64,000 nt of DNA from assembly GCF_000024545.1 (NCBI RefSeq), contig NC_013947.1, positions 6,758,001-6,822,000 of the forward strand, in the 5' to 3' direction. The stretch is from Stackebrandtia nassauensis DSM 44728. Lineage in GTDB: Bacteria; Actinomycetota; Actinomycetes; Mycobacteriales; Micromonosporaceae. The translations under genes were made by a program, and so were the position numbers. Shown piece after piece: positions 44,991 to 52,508 of the stretch. The first letter of the stretch is position 1, and each line of letters begins with the position of its first letter. Below the pieces are notes generated by a model. The model made no database searches. It saw nothing but the letters and a program-made list of their open reading frames with translations, and was not told where the DNA came from.

Positions 44991-45277
44991 TCGGCACCGA
45001 ACGCGTTCGGGTTCCTGGCGTTGACGGGCCAGTCGCACTGCTTCAGTCTGTCGTTGAAGTACAGATTGGCCGGACACTGCTGCTCATACGGAAACCCGTT
45101 GGAGCAGTGCCAGAACTTGCCCGGGTCGTCGTGCAGGAACAGACCGTGGGGTTGGGGACAGTCGAAGAACGGCGGCGGGGCTTCGGTGTCGACCACCGGC
45201 GCCCCCGCGTGGGCCGGTGCCGCGATGACCACTGCGGCAACGAACGCCAACAGCGGTACGGTCGTGAGTCGCTTCAT
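44987..45277 (-). CDS. Secreted peritrophin-A-type chitin-binding protein
   Basis: A 96-residue exported protein. A clean signal peptide (MKRLTTVPLLAFVAAVVIAAPAHA) is followed by one CBM14 chitin-binding type-2 domain: FDCPQPHGLFLHDDPGKFWHC, YEQQCPANLYFNDRLKQCDWP. Four Cys and the aromatic surface residues are visible; the domain is mainly known from insects and is unusual in bacteria. GGGGGA lies before the ATG; the longer frame to 45397 is excluded. Likely role: binding chitin or GlcNAc polymers outside the cell. Confidence 0.85.
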   Translation of the reverse strand: MKRLTTVPLLAFVAAVVIAAPAHAGAPVVDTEAPPPFFDCPQPHGLFLHDDPGKFWHCSNGFPYEQQCPANLYFNDRLKQCDWPVNARNPNAFGAD

Positions 45278-45420
45278 GTCGTCCCCCAAAAGACGCCGGG
45301 CGACTCGACCGTACCGAATCCGCCCGCGCGGGATGCGGGAACGGCGAGCTGCCCCGGAACCATTGCCGTCCTGGCAAGGGCACTGTGGCGTCAACATGCA
45401 TCACGGTAAATACTTGACGG

Positions 45421-45999
45421 ATGAGTGGAGACCTGGAACGCGCCGAGTTGCGCATCTCCAACGCCGATCGGGAGCGCACGATCGAGCACCTGCAGAACTG
45501 CACCTCCGAGGGACGCCTCACCCTCGACGAGTTCACCGAGCGGGTGGACGCGGTGTACGAGGCCAAGACCTACGGCGAGCTGAAGCCGCTGCTGTCCGAC
45601 CTACCCGTGGCCGGGGACGTGACGACCCCGGTCGGGGCCAGCGACCTGGACGACATCTCGCCGACCGGTTCGGCGTTGCGGCGCACCGGCCGGTGGCTGG
45701 TGCCCCGGCGGATCACCTTGCGGCCCAAGGGTTCGTCGGTGCTGTTGAACTTCGCGCACGCCGCGCTCGGGCATCGGGAGGTGGAGATCGTGCTGGCCGC
45801 CAAGGCGTCCAGCATCGTCCTGGTCCTGCCCCGCAACGCCTGGGCGGACGGCCGGGTGGACACGAAGTACTCGAGTTTCGCGAACCGGGCCCAGAACCCG
45901 GGGGACGAGGCGGCGGTGCGGTTCCACGTGCACGGCGAACTGCACTCGTCCTCGCTGCGGATCCGGCGGGTGCGCCGGTTCCTGTGGTGGGAGTTCTAG
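45421..45999 (+). CDS. DUF1707 protein with a C-terminal LiaF-like domain
   Basis: A 192-residue protein. The first 60 residues are the DUF1707 (SHOCT-like) domain: ELRISNADRERTIEHLQ and EGRLTLDEFTERVDAVYEAKT. The rest (about 100-190) is a beta-rich domain similar to cell-wall-active antibiotic response proteins (IVLVLPRNAWADGRV). No membrane helix is obvious. Its function is unknown; the family is near-universal in actinobacteria. Its stop overlaps that of the TetR gene in CTAG. Confidence 0.82.
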   Translation: MSGDLERAELRISNADRERTIEHLQNCTSEGRLTLDEFTERVDAVYEAKTYGELKPLLSDLPVAGDVTTPVGASDLDDISPTGSALRRTGRWLVPRRITLRPKGSSVLLNFAHAALGHREVEIVLAAKASSIVLVLPRNAWADGRVDTKYSSFANRAQNPGDEAAVRFHVHGELHSSSLRIRRVRRFLWWEF

Positions 46000-46790
46000 G
46001 CCGCGGGTTCCTCGGCCAGCAGTTTCAACACCACCGGACGCGACAGGGTGCCCGCGACCCGTTTGGCCAGCTGGTTGGCGCTCTCGCCGTCGGTGTTGGC
46101 GGCGCGCAGGGCGTGGGCGAGTTCGGCGCGGGCCCGGTCGGTCTCGGCCTGGGCTCGGCGTAGCCGGGCGGCGGCCTGTTCCACGTCAGTGGTCAAGGCT
46201 TTGACCGATTCGGCCTCGGATTCGTGGCCCCGGACCGCCGCGCGCACGAAGGACACCAGGAACCGGCGGATCGCGTCGCGGTCGCCGGCGGACTCGCCCA
46301 GCAGCAGCCGGTTGACCTGGGGCAGGGCGTTGGGCCAGTTCACGAGGCTGGCCAGCGCCATCAGCAGCAGCCCGGCCTGTTTCTCGTCGGCGCCGAACCT
46401 GGCCATCGCGGCCACGATCTTCTTGCGGTAGTGGGCGTTTCGCCAGCCGTCGATGTCGTGCGCGTCGTCGCCGCGGTGCAGCGCCTCCCACAGCAGCAGC
46501 CGTTGCAGTTGCGGGTGGTGGCGGTGGAACTCGTAGAGCCTGCTGACGTAGTCGCCCAGTTCGATCTCGGTGTCCAGCGGGTCGACCAGTTCGGTGAACT
46601 CCTGCATCGTGTCGATGAGGATGGCGTCGAAGAGCTTGTCCTTGCTGCCGAACAGGCTGTAGATGCGCTCCTTGTTGACGCCCGCCTGTTCGGCGACCCG
46701 GTCGACGCGTGCCCCGGCGAGCCCGTATTCGGCGAACTCGTCCCGGGCGGCACGCAGCAGCGCCTGCCGGGTGGCTTCTCCGCGTTTCAT
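45996..46790 (-). CDS. TetR-family transcriptional regulator
   Basis: A 264-residue repressor with the TetR DNA-binding head (RQALLRAARDEFAEYGLAGARVDRVAEQAGVNKERIYSLFGSK) at residues 6-48. The ligand domain is extended by about 60 helical residues rich in Ala and Arg (DVEQAAARLRRAQAETDRAR), which may form a coiled coil. It is divergent from an MFS exporter gene, the usual drug-efflux pairing. The ATG at 46790 is preferred; ten codons upstream an alternative start gives a non-conserved head. Confidence 0.87.
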   Translation of the reverse strand: MKRGEATRQALLRAARDEFAEYGLAGARVDRVAEQAGVNKERIYSLFGSKDKLFDAILIDTMQEFTELVDPLDTEIELGDYVSRLYEFHRHHPQLQRLLLWEALHRGDDAHDIDGWRNAHYRKKIVAAMARFGADEKQAGLLLMALASLVNWPNALPQVNRLLLGESAGDRDAIRRFLVSFVRAAVRGHESEAESVKALTTDVEQAAARLRRAQAETDRARAELAHALRAANTDGESANQLAKRVAGTLSRPVVLKLLAEEPAA

Positions 46791-46818
46791 GGTGTGAAGG
46801 ATACCACGAGAACCAACC

Positions 46819-46830
46819 AACTATTTAGTT
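46819..46830. promoter_or_regulatory. Palindrome between the tetR and MFS genes
   Basis: AACTA-TT-TAGTT in the 75-base AT-rich gap between the divergent genes; the likely TetR operator. Confidence 0.5.
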
Positions 46831-46865
46831 TGCAATTTCAGCCGCAGCGGCATACGGTCGCCGTC

Positions 46866-48098
46866 ATGGCCTCAACCACGACCCTTCCGTCCGCCGCGAT
46901 GACCCCCGCGACGGCGCGCGCCGAGACCCGGCACGCGCCGCTGGCCCGGACCATCCCCGTCTTCGTCCTCACCGCCCTGCTGGCCACCGGCCAGATGTAC
47001 ACCGCGATTCCGCTGTTCAACGCCATGGAAGCCTCCTGGCAGGTCCCGGCCAGCGCCATGACCTGGATCGTCAGCGCCTTCGCCTTCGGGTACGCGGGCG
47101 GCTTCATCCTGTTCGGGCCGCTGTCCGACCGCTTCGGCCACCGCCGGGTGATCGTCACCGGCATGGCCGCCGCCGGGGTGGTCACACTGTTGACCGGTTT
47201 GGCGTTCTCGATGCCGCTGGCCGTCGGACTGCGGGTCCTGCAGGGGCTCGCCATCGGCTCGATACCCCCGGCGATCATGGCCTATATCGGCACCCGGTTC
47301 GCGCCCCGGCAACGCCACGTCGTGATCACCTCGGTGGCGACCTCGTTCCTGGCCTCGACCGTGCTGGCCCAGGTCGCCTCGCAGCTGGTGGTCGCCAGCT
47401 TCGACTGGCGGGTGGTGTTCATCGGTTCGGCGGTGCTGTTCGGGCTGCTGGCCCTGGCGCTGCGCTGGGTCATGCTCGACGACGCGCCCGCCACCGGAAT
47501 CTCAGTGCGCCACAGCTACGCGGCCATCCCGGCGGTGCTGCGCACCCGTGCCATCTGGCCGGTGCTGGGCGCCGGTTCGCTGGCGATGGGCGTCATGGTG
47601 GCCGTCTACACCGGCATCGAACTGACCGGCCTGGTGCACGGCAACGGCGAACTGCTGGGCCTGCGGGCCAGCGCGCTGCCGATCATGTTCGCGCTGCCGC
47701 TGCTGGCCGCGCCGCTGGGACGACTGGCGCGACGCAGCCAGATCATGCTCGGCATCGGGTTGGCCGCCGCCGCCATGGTCGCCACCGCCGTGGTGGGTTC
47801 GCACGTCGTGCCGGTCGCGATCCTGTTGGCCTTCCTGGTGGGTGGCCTGGGCATCGTCGGACCGGCCTCGTTGCAGACCGCCGGTGACCTTGGCGGCGAC
47901 CATCGGGCCGCCGCCTCGTCGGTGGCGATGTTCATCTTCTACGTCGGCGCCACGGTGGGTCCGATGGTCGCGGCGGTGGTCGCACCGCACGGCTTCGCGG
48001 CCCTGGCCTGGACACTGGCGGCGATGCTCGCGCTGGCGTTCGCGCTGCTGGCGCCCGGCGCCCGTCGGCGGGGCCACCATCCTCCTCCCCACTTCTGA
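46866..48098 (+). CDS. MFS transporter (probable drug exporter)
   Basis: A 410-residue major-facilitator protein with 12 helices. The motif A loop GPLSDRFGHRRVIV lies between helices 2 and 3 and there is a second cue at RQRHVVITSVATSFLAS. Substrate is unknown; the family of DHA1-type exporters and the TetR partner suggest efflux of a toxic compound. The ATG at 46866 is preferred because the open frame further upstream is antisense to tetR. Confidence 0.87.
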   Translation: MASTTTLPSAAMTPATARAETRHAPLARTIPVFVLTALLATGQMYTAIPLFNAMEASWQVPASAMTWIVSAFAFGYAGGFILFGPLSDRFGHRRVIVTGMAAAGVVTLLTGLAFSMPLAVGLRVLQGLAIGSIPPAIMAYIGTRFAPRQRHVVITSVATSFLASTVLAQVASQLVVASFDWRVVFIGSAVLFGLLALALRWVMLDDAPATGISVRHSYAAIPAVLRTRAIWPVLGAGSLAMGVMVAVYTGIELTGLVHGNGELLGLRASALPIMFALPLLAAPLGRLARRSQIMLGIGLAAAAMVATAVVGSHVVPVAILLAFLVGGLGIVGPASLQTAGDLGGDHRAAASSVAMFIFYVGATVGPMVAAVVAPHGFAALAWTLAAMLALAFALLAPGARRRGHHPPPHF

Positions 48099-48158
48099 CG
48101 GTAGCCGGATTCGGCTGAACCCACGCTTAACCAGACAAGCGGTTGTGGACAGCAACCG

Positions 48159-49748
48159 TCAGCGCAACAGGTAGCGCTGCACCTTCCCGGTGGAGGTGCG
48201 CGGCAGAGCGGTCACGAACTCCACGGTTCGTGGCCGCTTGTAGCTGGCGATCCGGTCGCGGCAGTGCGCGATGACGGCGTCGGCGTCCAGGTCGGCGCCC
48301 GGCCGGGGCACCACGTAGGCCTTGACGGTCATGGTGCGGTCCGGGTCGGGCACGCCGACCACGACGCACTCGGCGATGTCGTTGTGGCTCAACAGGGCCC
48401 ACTCCACCTCGGTGCCGGAGATGTTGAAGCCCGCCGAGATGATCATGTCGTCGCTGCGGGAGTGGTACCAGAAGTAGCCGTCCTCGTCGCGGGTGTAGGT
48501 GTCGCCGGTGAAGTTCCAGCCGTTCTGGACGTAGTCCTGCTGCCGTTCGTCGGCAAGGTAGCGACAACCCGTGGGGCCCTTGACGGCCAGCCGTCCCAGT
48601 TCACCGGGCGGCAGCTCCTTGCCGTCATCGTCCATGATGGTCGCCTGGTAGCCGGGCACGACCCGGCCGGTGGAACCGGGCCGGATGTCGCCGTCGGCGG
48701 CGGAGATGAAGATGTGCAGCATCTCGGTGGCGCCGATGCCGTCGATGAGATCGCAGCCGGTGACGTCCTTCCAGTCCTCCCAGGTCGGCTTGGGCAGCGG
48801 CTCACCCGCCGAGACGCAGCGGCGCAGGCTGCTCAGGTCCAGTTTGTTGTTGGACAGTTCGTTGAGCATGGCGCGGTACGCGGTCGGGGCGGTGGCCATC
48901 ACCGTGGCCTTGTGCCGTTCGAGAGCGGGCAGCAGCAGGTCCGGGGTTCCCTTCTCCAGCAACAGGGACGAGGCGCCCACCTGCAACGGGAACACCACCT
49001 CCATGCCGAGCCCGAAGGTGAAGCCCAGCGGCGGCGAGCACGCGAAGACGTCGTCGGCGGTCGGCTTGAGGACGTGCCGGGAGAAGGTGTCGGCGTTGGC
49101 CATCACGTCCCGGTGGAAGTGCATGGTGGCCTTCGGACGGCCGGTGGTGCCGCTGGTGAAGGCCAGCAGCGCCACGTCGTCGGCTGCGGTGTCGACGCAG
49201 GCGAAGCTGTCCGGTTTGGTGTTGGCGCGGTCGGCGAAGTCCGCGAAGGTGAGCACCCGGGAGATGTCCGAGGCGCGAAGATCGTCCACAAAGCGCTCGT
49301 CGCACAGGCTCAGGTCGATGCTGGCGATGTCGCCGACCACCCGCAGTTCGGACTCCTTCAGCAGCGGCATCGTGGTCACGACGACGCCGCCCACCCGCAG
49401 CACCGCGAACCAGCACGCCACCGTCATCGGATTGTTGGGGCCGCGCAACAGGACCCGGTTGCCCGGCACGATCCCGTAGTCGTCGACGAGCACGTGCGAC
49501 AGCCGCGCCACCAGACTCTGCAACTCCCCGTATGTCCACTGCGAGGAGTCGGTCAGCAGGCACGGCCGGTCGGCCCCCATGCGCGCGATCGTGTCGTCCA
49601 GCAACGCCCGGGCACAGTTGAGACGCTCCGGATATCGCAGTTCAGGCAGGTCGAAGCGGAACTCCGGCCAAAGCTCGGTCGGCGGCAGGTTGTCGCGCGT
49701 GAACGTATCGACATGGGACGACGGACTGAGCACGGGTGGGGTCGCCAT
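48159..49748 (-). CDS. Aryl-CoA ligase, benzoate/2-aminobenzoate-CoA ligase type
   Basis: An acyl-adenylating enzyme of 529 residues. The P-loop TSGTTGRPKA is at about 198-207, the A5 motif GATEMLHIFISA, the A7-A8 hinge SRSDDMIISAGFNISGTEVE, and the adenylation lysine Lys522 in TSTGKVQRY. The GATEMLHIF motif and overall pattern fit benzoate- and anthranilate-CoA ligases. It is divergent from PaaX and near RidA and SDR genes, fitting aromatic-acid catabolism through CoA thioesters. The exact acid is not shown. Confidence 0.85.
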   Translation of the reverse strand: MATPPVLSPSSHVDTFTRDNLPPTELWPEFRFDLPELRYPERLNCARALLDDTIARMGADRPCLLTDSSQWTYGELQSLVARLSHVLVDDYGIVPGNRVLLRGPNNPMTVACWFAVLRVGGVVVTTMPLLKESELRVVGDIASIDLSLCDERFVDDLRASDISRVLTFADFADRANTKPDSFACVDTAADDVALLAFTSGTTGRPKATMHFHRDVMANADTFSRHVLKPTADDVFACSPPLGFTFGLGMEVVFPLQVGASSLLLEKGTPDLLLPALERHKATVMATAPTAYRAMLNELSNNKLDLSSLRRCVSAGEPLPKPTWEDWKDVTGCDLIDGIGATEMLHIFISAADGDIRPGSTGRVVPGYQATIMDDDGKELPPGELGRLAVKGPTGCRYLADERQQDYVQNGWNFTGDTYTRDEDGYFWYHSRSDDMIISAGFNISGTEVEWALLSHNDIAECVVVGVPDPDRTMTVKAYVVPRPGADLDADAVIAHCRDRIASYKRPRTVEFVTALPRTSTGKVQRYLLR

Positions 49749-49808
49749 CGACGTGCACCTCTCGGGGAGTACGGGTAGTTGTCAGCTAACGACACTATTC
49801 CGCAATTG

Positions 49809-49820
49809 TGACGGGCGTCA
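49809..49820. promoter_or_regulatory. PaaX-type operator candidate
   Basis: TGAC-GGGC-GTCA in the 108-base divergent gap between the CoA-ligase and paaX genes. Its place suits a regulator acting on both genes. Confidence 0.5.
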
Positions 49821-49856
49821 ACACTTCGACATCTTTAGAAAGGGTACCGTTCTGCG

Positions 49857-50639
49857 GTGGCCAGTAGTCCGCGTTCGCTGATCGTCACCGTTTTCGGCCT
49901 CTACGCCCGGGAGGCCGGCGGAACCCTGCCGGTGTCCGGGCTGGTGAGGGTGCTCGCGACCCTGTCGGTCGACACCCAGGCGGTCCGGGCCGCGGTGTCG
50001 CGCCTCAAACGCCGGGGCATGCTCGAACCGTCCAAAGTCGATGGCGCCGCCGGTTACGCGCTGACCGGATCCGGACGTCGGCTGCTCGCCGAGGGCGACG
50101 CGCGCATCTTCCACCCGCCCCGGGCCGAACTGTCCGACGGCTGGGTGCTGTGCGTGTTCTCGGTTCCCGAGACCATGCGCGCCAAGCGGCACGTGCTGCG
50201 CGGCAAACTCACCTGGCTGGGTTTCGGGCAGGCGGCGCCGGGGGTGTGGATCGCGCCCGCGCACACCATGGACGCCGCCCGGGCGATGCTGGCCGCGAAC
50301 GACCTCGCCGGGTACGTCAACCTGTTCCGCAGTGACTACTGTGGAGACGCACCGGTCGCCGAGGCCGCCCGGCAGTGGTGGGACCTGCCCCGGCTGGAGG
50401 CGATGTACCGGGAGTTCATCGACGCCCTTCGCGGTGACCCGGGCGCGGATCAGGCGCTGCCCGCGTGGATCCGGGCGGTGACCGACTGGCGGAAACTTCC
50501 GTTCCTGGACCCGGGACTGCCGCGCGAGCTGCTGCCCGCCGACTGGCCCGGGCACGACGCCGTCACCCTCTTCGGTGAACTGGAGGCGGATCTGGCCCCC
50601 GCCGCGGCCGCACACGCCCGGCGGTTGCTGGGCGTGTGA
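49857..50639 (+). CDS. PaaX-family transcriptional regulator
   Basis: A 260-residue regulator with the PaaX layout: a winged-helix head (residues 5-70, VFGLYAREAGGTLPVSGLV and AVRAAVSRLKRRGMLEP), a central domain (DGWVLCVFSVPE, GFGQAAPGVWIAPA) and a C-terminal domain (YREFIDALR). Known relatives are CoA-thioester-responsive repressors of phenylacetate and related pathways. The GTG has no ribosome site, so the message may be leaderless. The divergent CoA ligase is its probable target. Confidence 0.87.
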   Translation: MASSPRSLIVTVFGLYAREAGGTLPVSGLVRVLATLSVDTQAVRAAVSRLKRRGMLEPSKVDGAAGYALTGSGRRLLAEGDARIFHPPRAELSDGWVLCVFSVPETMRAKRHVLRGKLTWLGFGQAAPGVWIAPAHTMDAARAMLAANDLAGYVNLFRSDYCGDAPVAEAARQWWDLPRLEAMYREFIDALRGDPGADQALPAWIRAVTDWRKLPFLDPGLPRELLPADWPGHDAVTLFGELEADLAPAAAAHARRLLGV

Positions 50640-50707
50640 CCGGCGAGCCACGATGGAGTCTCGGGTGACGACCCGCGCCGATTCCCCACCGAGCTGGCAG
50701 CACAAGA

Positions 50708-51637
50708 TCACCGGATAGTGCTTACAATCAGGTGTCTATGAGCATCAATGCATTGTTCCACCCCGCCACCCCGGCTGATATCCCCGCTGAGGTGGCGCAA
50801 CCCAAGCCCGGGAAGGAATCCCGGAAACCGGTGCGGACACCGGAATTGAGTATTGGTCATTCCTCCGCCCGCGCCATCTCGGCGGGCACCAAGACGACCG
50901 CGATCGTCCCGCTGTACCGGTACCCCGACGTCGCGCGGTTGCGGTCCGGCGATGTGCTCACGTTCAACGTCCAGGCCCGGGCGCGGCGACACCGGCGGAG
51001 CATTGACGTCACGATCACCGATGTCTGTCCACATGACTTCGTCGGCGACATCCCCGCCTGCGTCGAGGGACACGAGGCCAGTGCCATCAACCCGGACAAC
51101 CCGACCTGGGCGCACTGCCTGGGTTACGCGGCCAACCGGGGCGCGACCCCACTGTCGCCAAGGGAGCGCAGCAAGCTCGCCTCGCGCGGCTGGGTCGTCA
51201 TCGACTTCACCCCCGTCCGGCGTCGATAACTCCGGGATGACCGCGACGCCCTCGATCTCGACCAGCGCGTCGTCGTCCCACAGCCGGGCCACCCCGATTC
51301 CGGCCATCGCCGGGTAACGGGTGCCCGCCAGCTGCCGCCACACCGCGCCGATCTCGCGCGCCCGGGCTTTGTACTCCGGAACGTCCACAATATAGATACG
51401 CACCGAGACCAGGTGCTCCGAGCGACCCCCGGCGGCGCCCAACGCGGTGAGCACATTGGAAAGACAGCGCGCGAACTGCGACACGATGTCGGGTTCGGCG
51501 CCGCCGCCGACGATATTGCCCTCGGCGTCCATGGCCGTCTGCCCGGCCAGGTAGACGGTGCGCCCGCGCGGCGCGATCACGGCGTGCGAGAAACCCGAGG
51601 GTTTCGCCAGCTGTGAGGGATTGAGGTAGTGGCTCAT
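50708..51637 (-). CDS. RidA-family enamine/imine deaminase with run-on frame
   Basis: Residues 1 to about 135 are a RidA (YjgF) domain: NPSQLAKPSGFSHAVIAPRG, VYLAGQTAMDAEGNIVGGG, VRIYIVDVPEYKARA, ARLWDDDALVEIEGVAVIP. RidA removes reactive imines and in aromatic clusters can process 2-iminomuconate-type intermediates. The family ends near 51,235, but the frame has no stop until 50708, adding about 175 residues antisense to the neighbour. A TGA in another frame at 51207-51209 lies near the expected end. The ATG overlaps the SDR stop in ATGA. The domain call is sure; the 3' end is not. Confidence 0.72.
   Translation of the reverse strand: MSHYLNPSQLAKPSGFSHAVIAPRGRTVYLAGQTAMDAEGNIVGGGAEPDIVSQFARCLSNVLTALGAAGGRSEHLVSVRIYIVDVPEYKARAREIGAVWRQLAGTRYPAMAGIGVARLWDDDALVEIEGVAVIPELSTPDGGEVDDDPAARGELAALPWRQWGRAPVGRVTQAVRPGRVVRVDGTGLVSLDAGGDVADEVMWTDIGDRDVNAPPVSPRPGLDVEREHIAGPQPRDVGVPVQRDDRGRLGARRDGAGGGMTNTQFRCPHRFPGFLPGLGLRHLSGDISRGGGVEQCIDAHRHLIVSTIR
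50738..51229 (+). CDS. Hypothetical protein with ASCH-like fold features
   Basis: A 163-residue protein with no firm family. The centre (SARAISAGTKTTAIVPLYRYPDVARLRSGDVLTFN) resembles the start of ASCH/PUA-like RNA-binding domains. It has normal codon bias and a likely -10 box (TACAAT at 50722-50727) just upstream with AGG five bases before the ATG. The gene lies wholly inside the run-on frame of the convergent RidA gene, so only one of the two can be normal here; amino-acid content favours this gene. Confidence 0.5.
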   Translation: MSINALFHPATPADIPAEVAQPKPGKESRKPVRTPELSIGHSSARAISAGTKTTAIVPLYRYPDVARLRSGDVLTFNVQARARRHRRSIDVTITDVCPHDFVGDIPACVEGHEASAINPDNPTWAHCLGYAANRGATPLSPRERSKLASRGWVVIDFTPVRRR

Positions 51638-52392
51638 GACTGGATCGCCCCGCCGTCGACGTTGATTCCCTGACCGGTGATTCCGGAACTGTTGACGCAC
51701 AACATGATGGCATCGGCCACCTCTTCGGGAGCTATCAGCCGCCCGATGGGTTGCTTGCGCTCCAGCAGTTCCCGGGCCTCGGCCGCGTCGGTGCCGGTCC
51801 GGGCCGCGATGTTGGCCACCGAAGCCTCGGTCATCGGAGTGTCCACATAGCCGGGACACACCGCGTTGACGGTGACGCCGGTGCCCGCCAGTTCGGCGGC
51901 GGCCGAGCGCACCAGGCCCAGCAGGCCGTGCTTGGCGGCGGTGTAGGCGGCGATATACGGTTCACCGCGTTTGCTGGCCACCGAGGCCACGGCCACCACC
52001 CGGCCCCAGCTGCGCTGCCGCATCGTCGGCACCGCGCGGCGCAGGCACCTGAACGGGGCGGTGAGGTTGAGGTCGAGCTGCTGCTGCCAGTCGGTGTCGG
52101 TGACGCGCGGCAGCGGCGCCGAGGAGCCCGCGCCCGCGTTGAGGACCAGCACGTCGACGGGACCGAAGCCGGACTCGGCCTCGGCGAACAGCCCGTCGAC
52201 CGCGCCGTCGGCGGTCAGGTCGGCGGGGACGACGAGGGTCTGCTCCGGGCATTCGCTCGCGGTGGCCTCCAGCTGGTCCCGGCTGCGGGCGGTCAGGACC
52301 ACCCGGTACCCGGCACTCGACAGCCGCTGCGCCACCACGCGCCCGATTCCGCGACCGGCTCCGGTCACGAGAGCCGTGCGGGGTTTGGACAT
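51634..52392 (-). CDS. Short-chain dehydrogenase of the aromatic-acid cluster
   Basis: A classical SDR of 252 residues. TGAGRGIG at 10-17, LNAGAG, and the catalytic Ser137, Tyr150 and Lys154 (YTAAK) are in place; it ends INVDGGAIQS, typical of beta-ketoacyl or 3-hydroxyacyl dehydrogenases. It is coupled to RidA by ATGA overlap and lies with the aryl-CoA ligase and PaaX, so a 3-hydroxyacyl-CoA step after ring opening or reduction is a good guess. Confidence 0.87.
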   Translation of the reverse strand: MSKPRTALVTGAGRGIGRVVAQRLSSAGYRVVLTARSRDQLEATASECPEQTLVVPADLTADGAVDGLFAEAESGFGPVDVLVLNAGAGSSAPLPRVTDTDWQQQLDLNLTAPFRCLRRAVPTMRQRSWGRVVAVASVASKRGEPYIAAYTAAKHGLLGLVRSAAAELAGTGVTVNAVCPGYVDTPMTEASVANIAARTGTDAAEARELLERKQPIGRLIAPEEVADAIMLCVNSSGITGQGINVDGGAIQS

Positions 52393-52450
52393 GGCCCAAA
52401 CCCTATACCCGCCGTTTCGCGACCCGGGCCAACATCACTGGCGCGAGAGA

Positions 52451-52471
52451 CTTGAGCGTATTAGACTCAAC
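52451..52471. promoter_or_regulatory. HAIR element (HspR binding site) before clpB
   Basis: CTTGAGC, 7 bases, ACTCAAC, matching the HspR consensus CTTGAGT-N7-ACTCAAG at 12 of 14 positions. It lies 38 bases before the clpB start, so clpB should belong to the HspR heat-shock regulon. No hspR or dnaK gene is in the window. Confidence 0.85.
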
Positions 52472-52508
52472 TTTTGTCGGGTGCCGTCTCACAAGGGGAG
52501 GAAAACTG

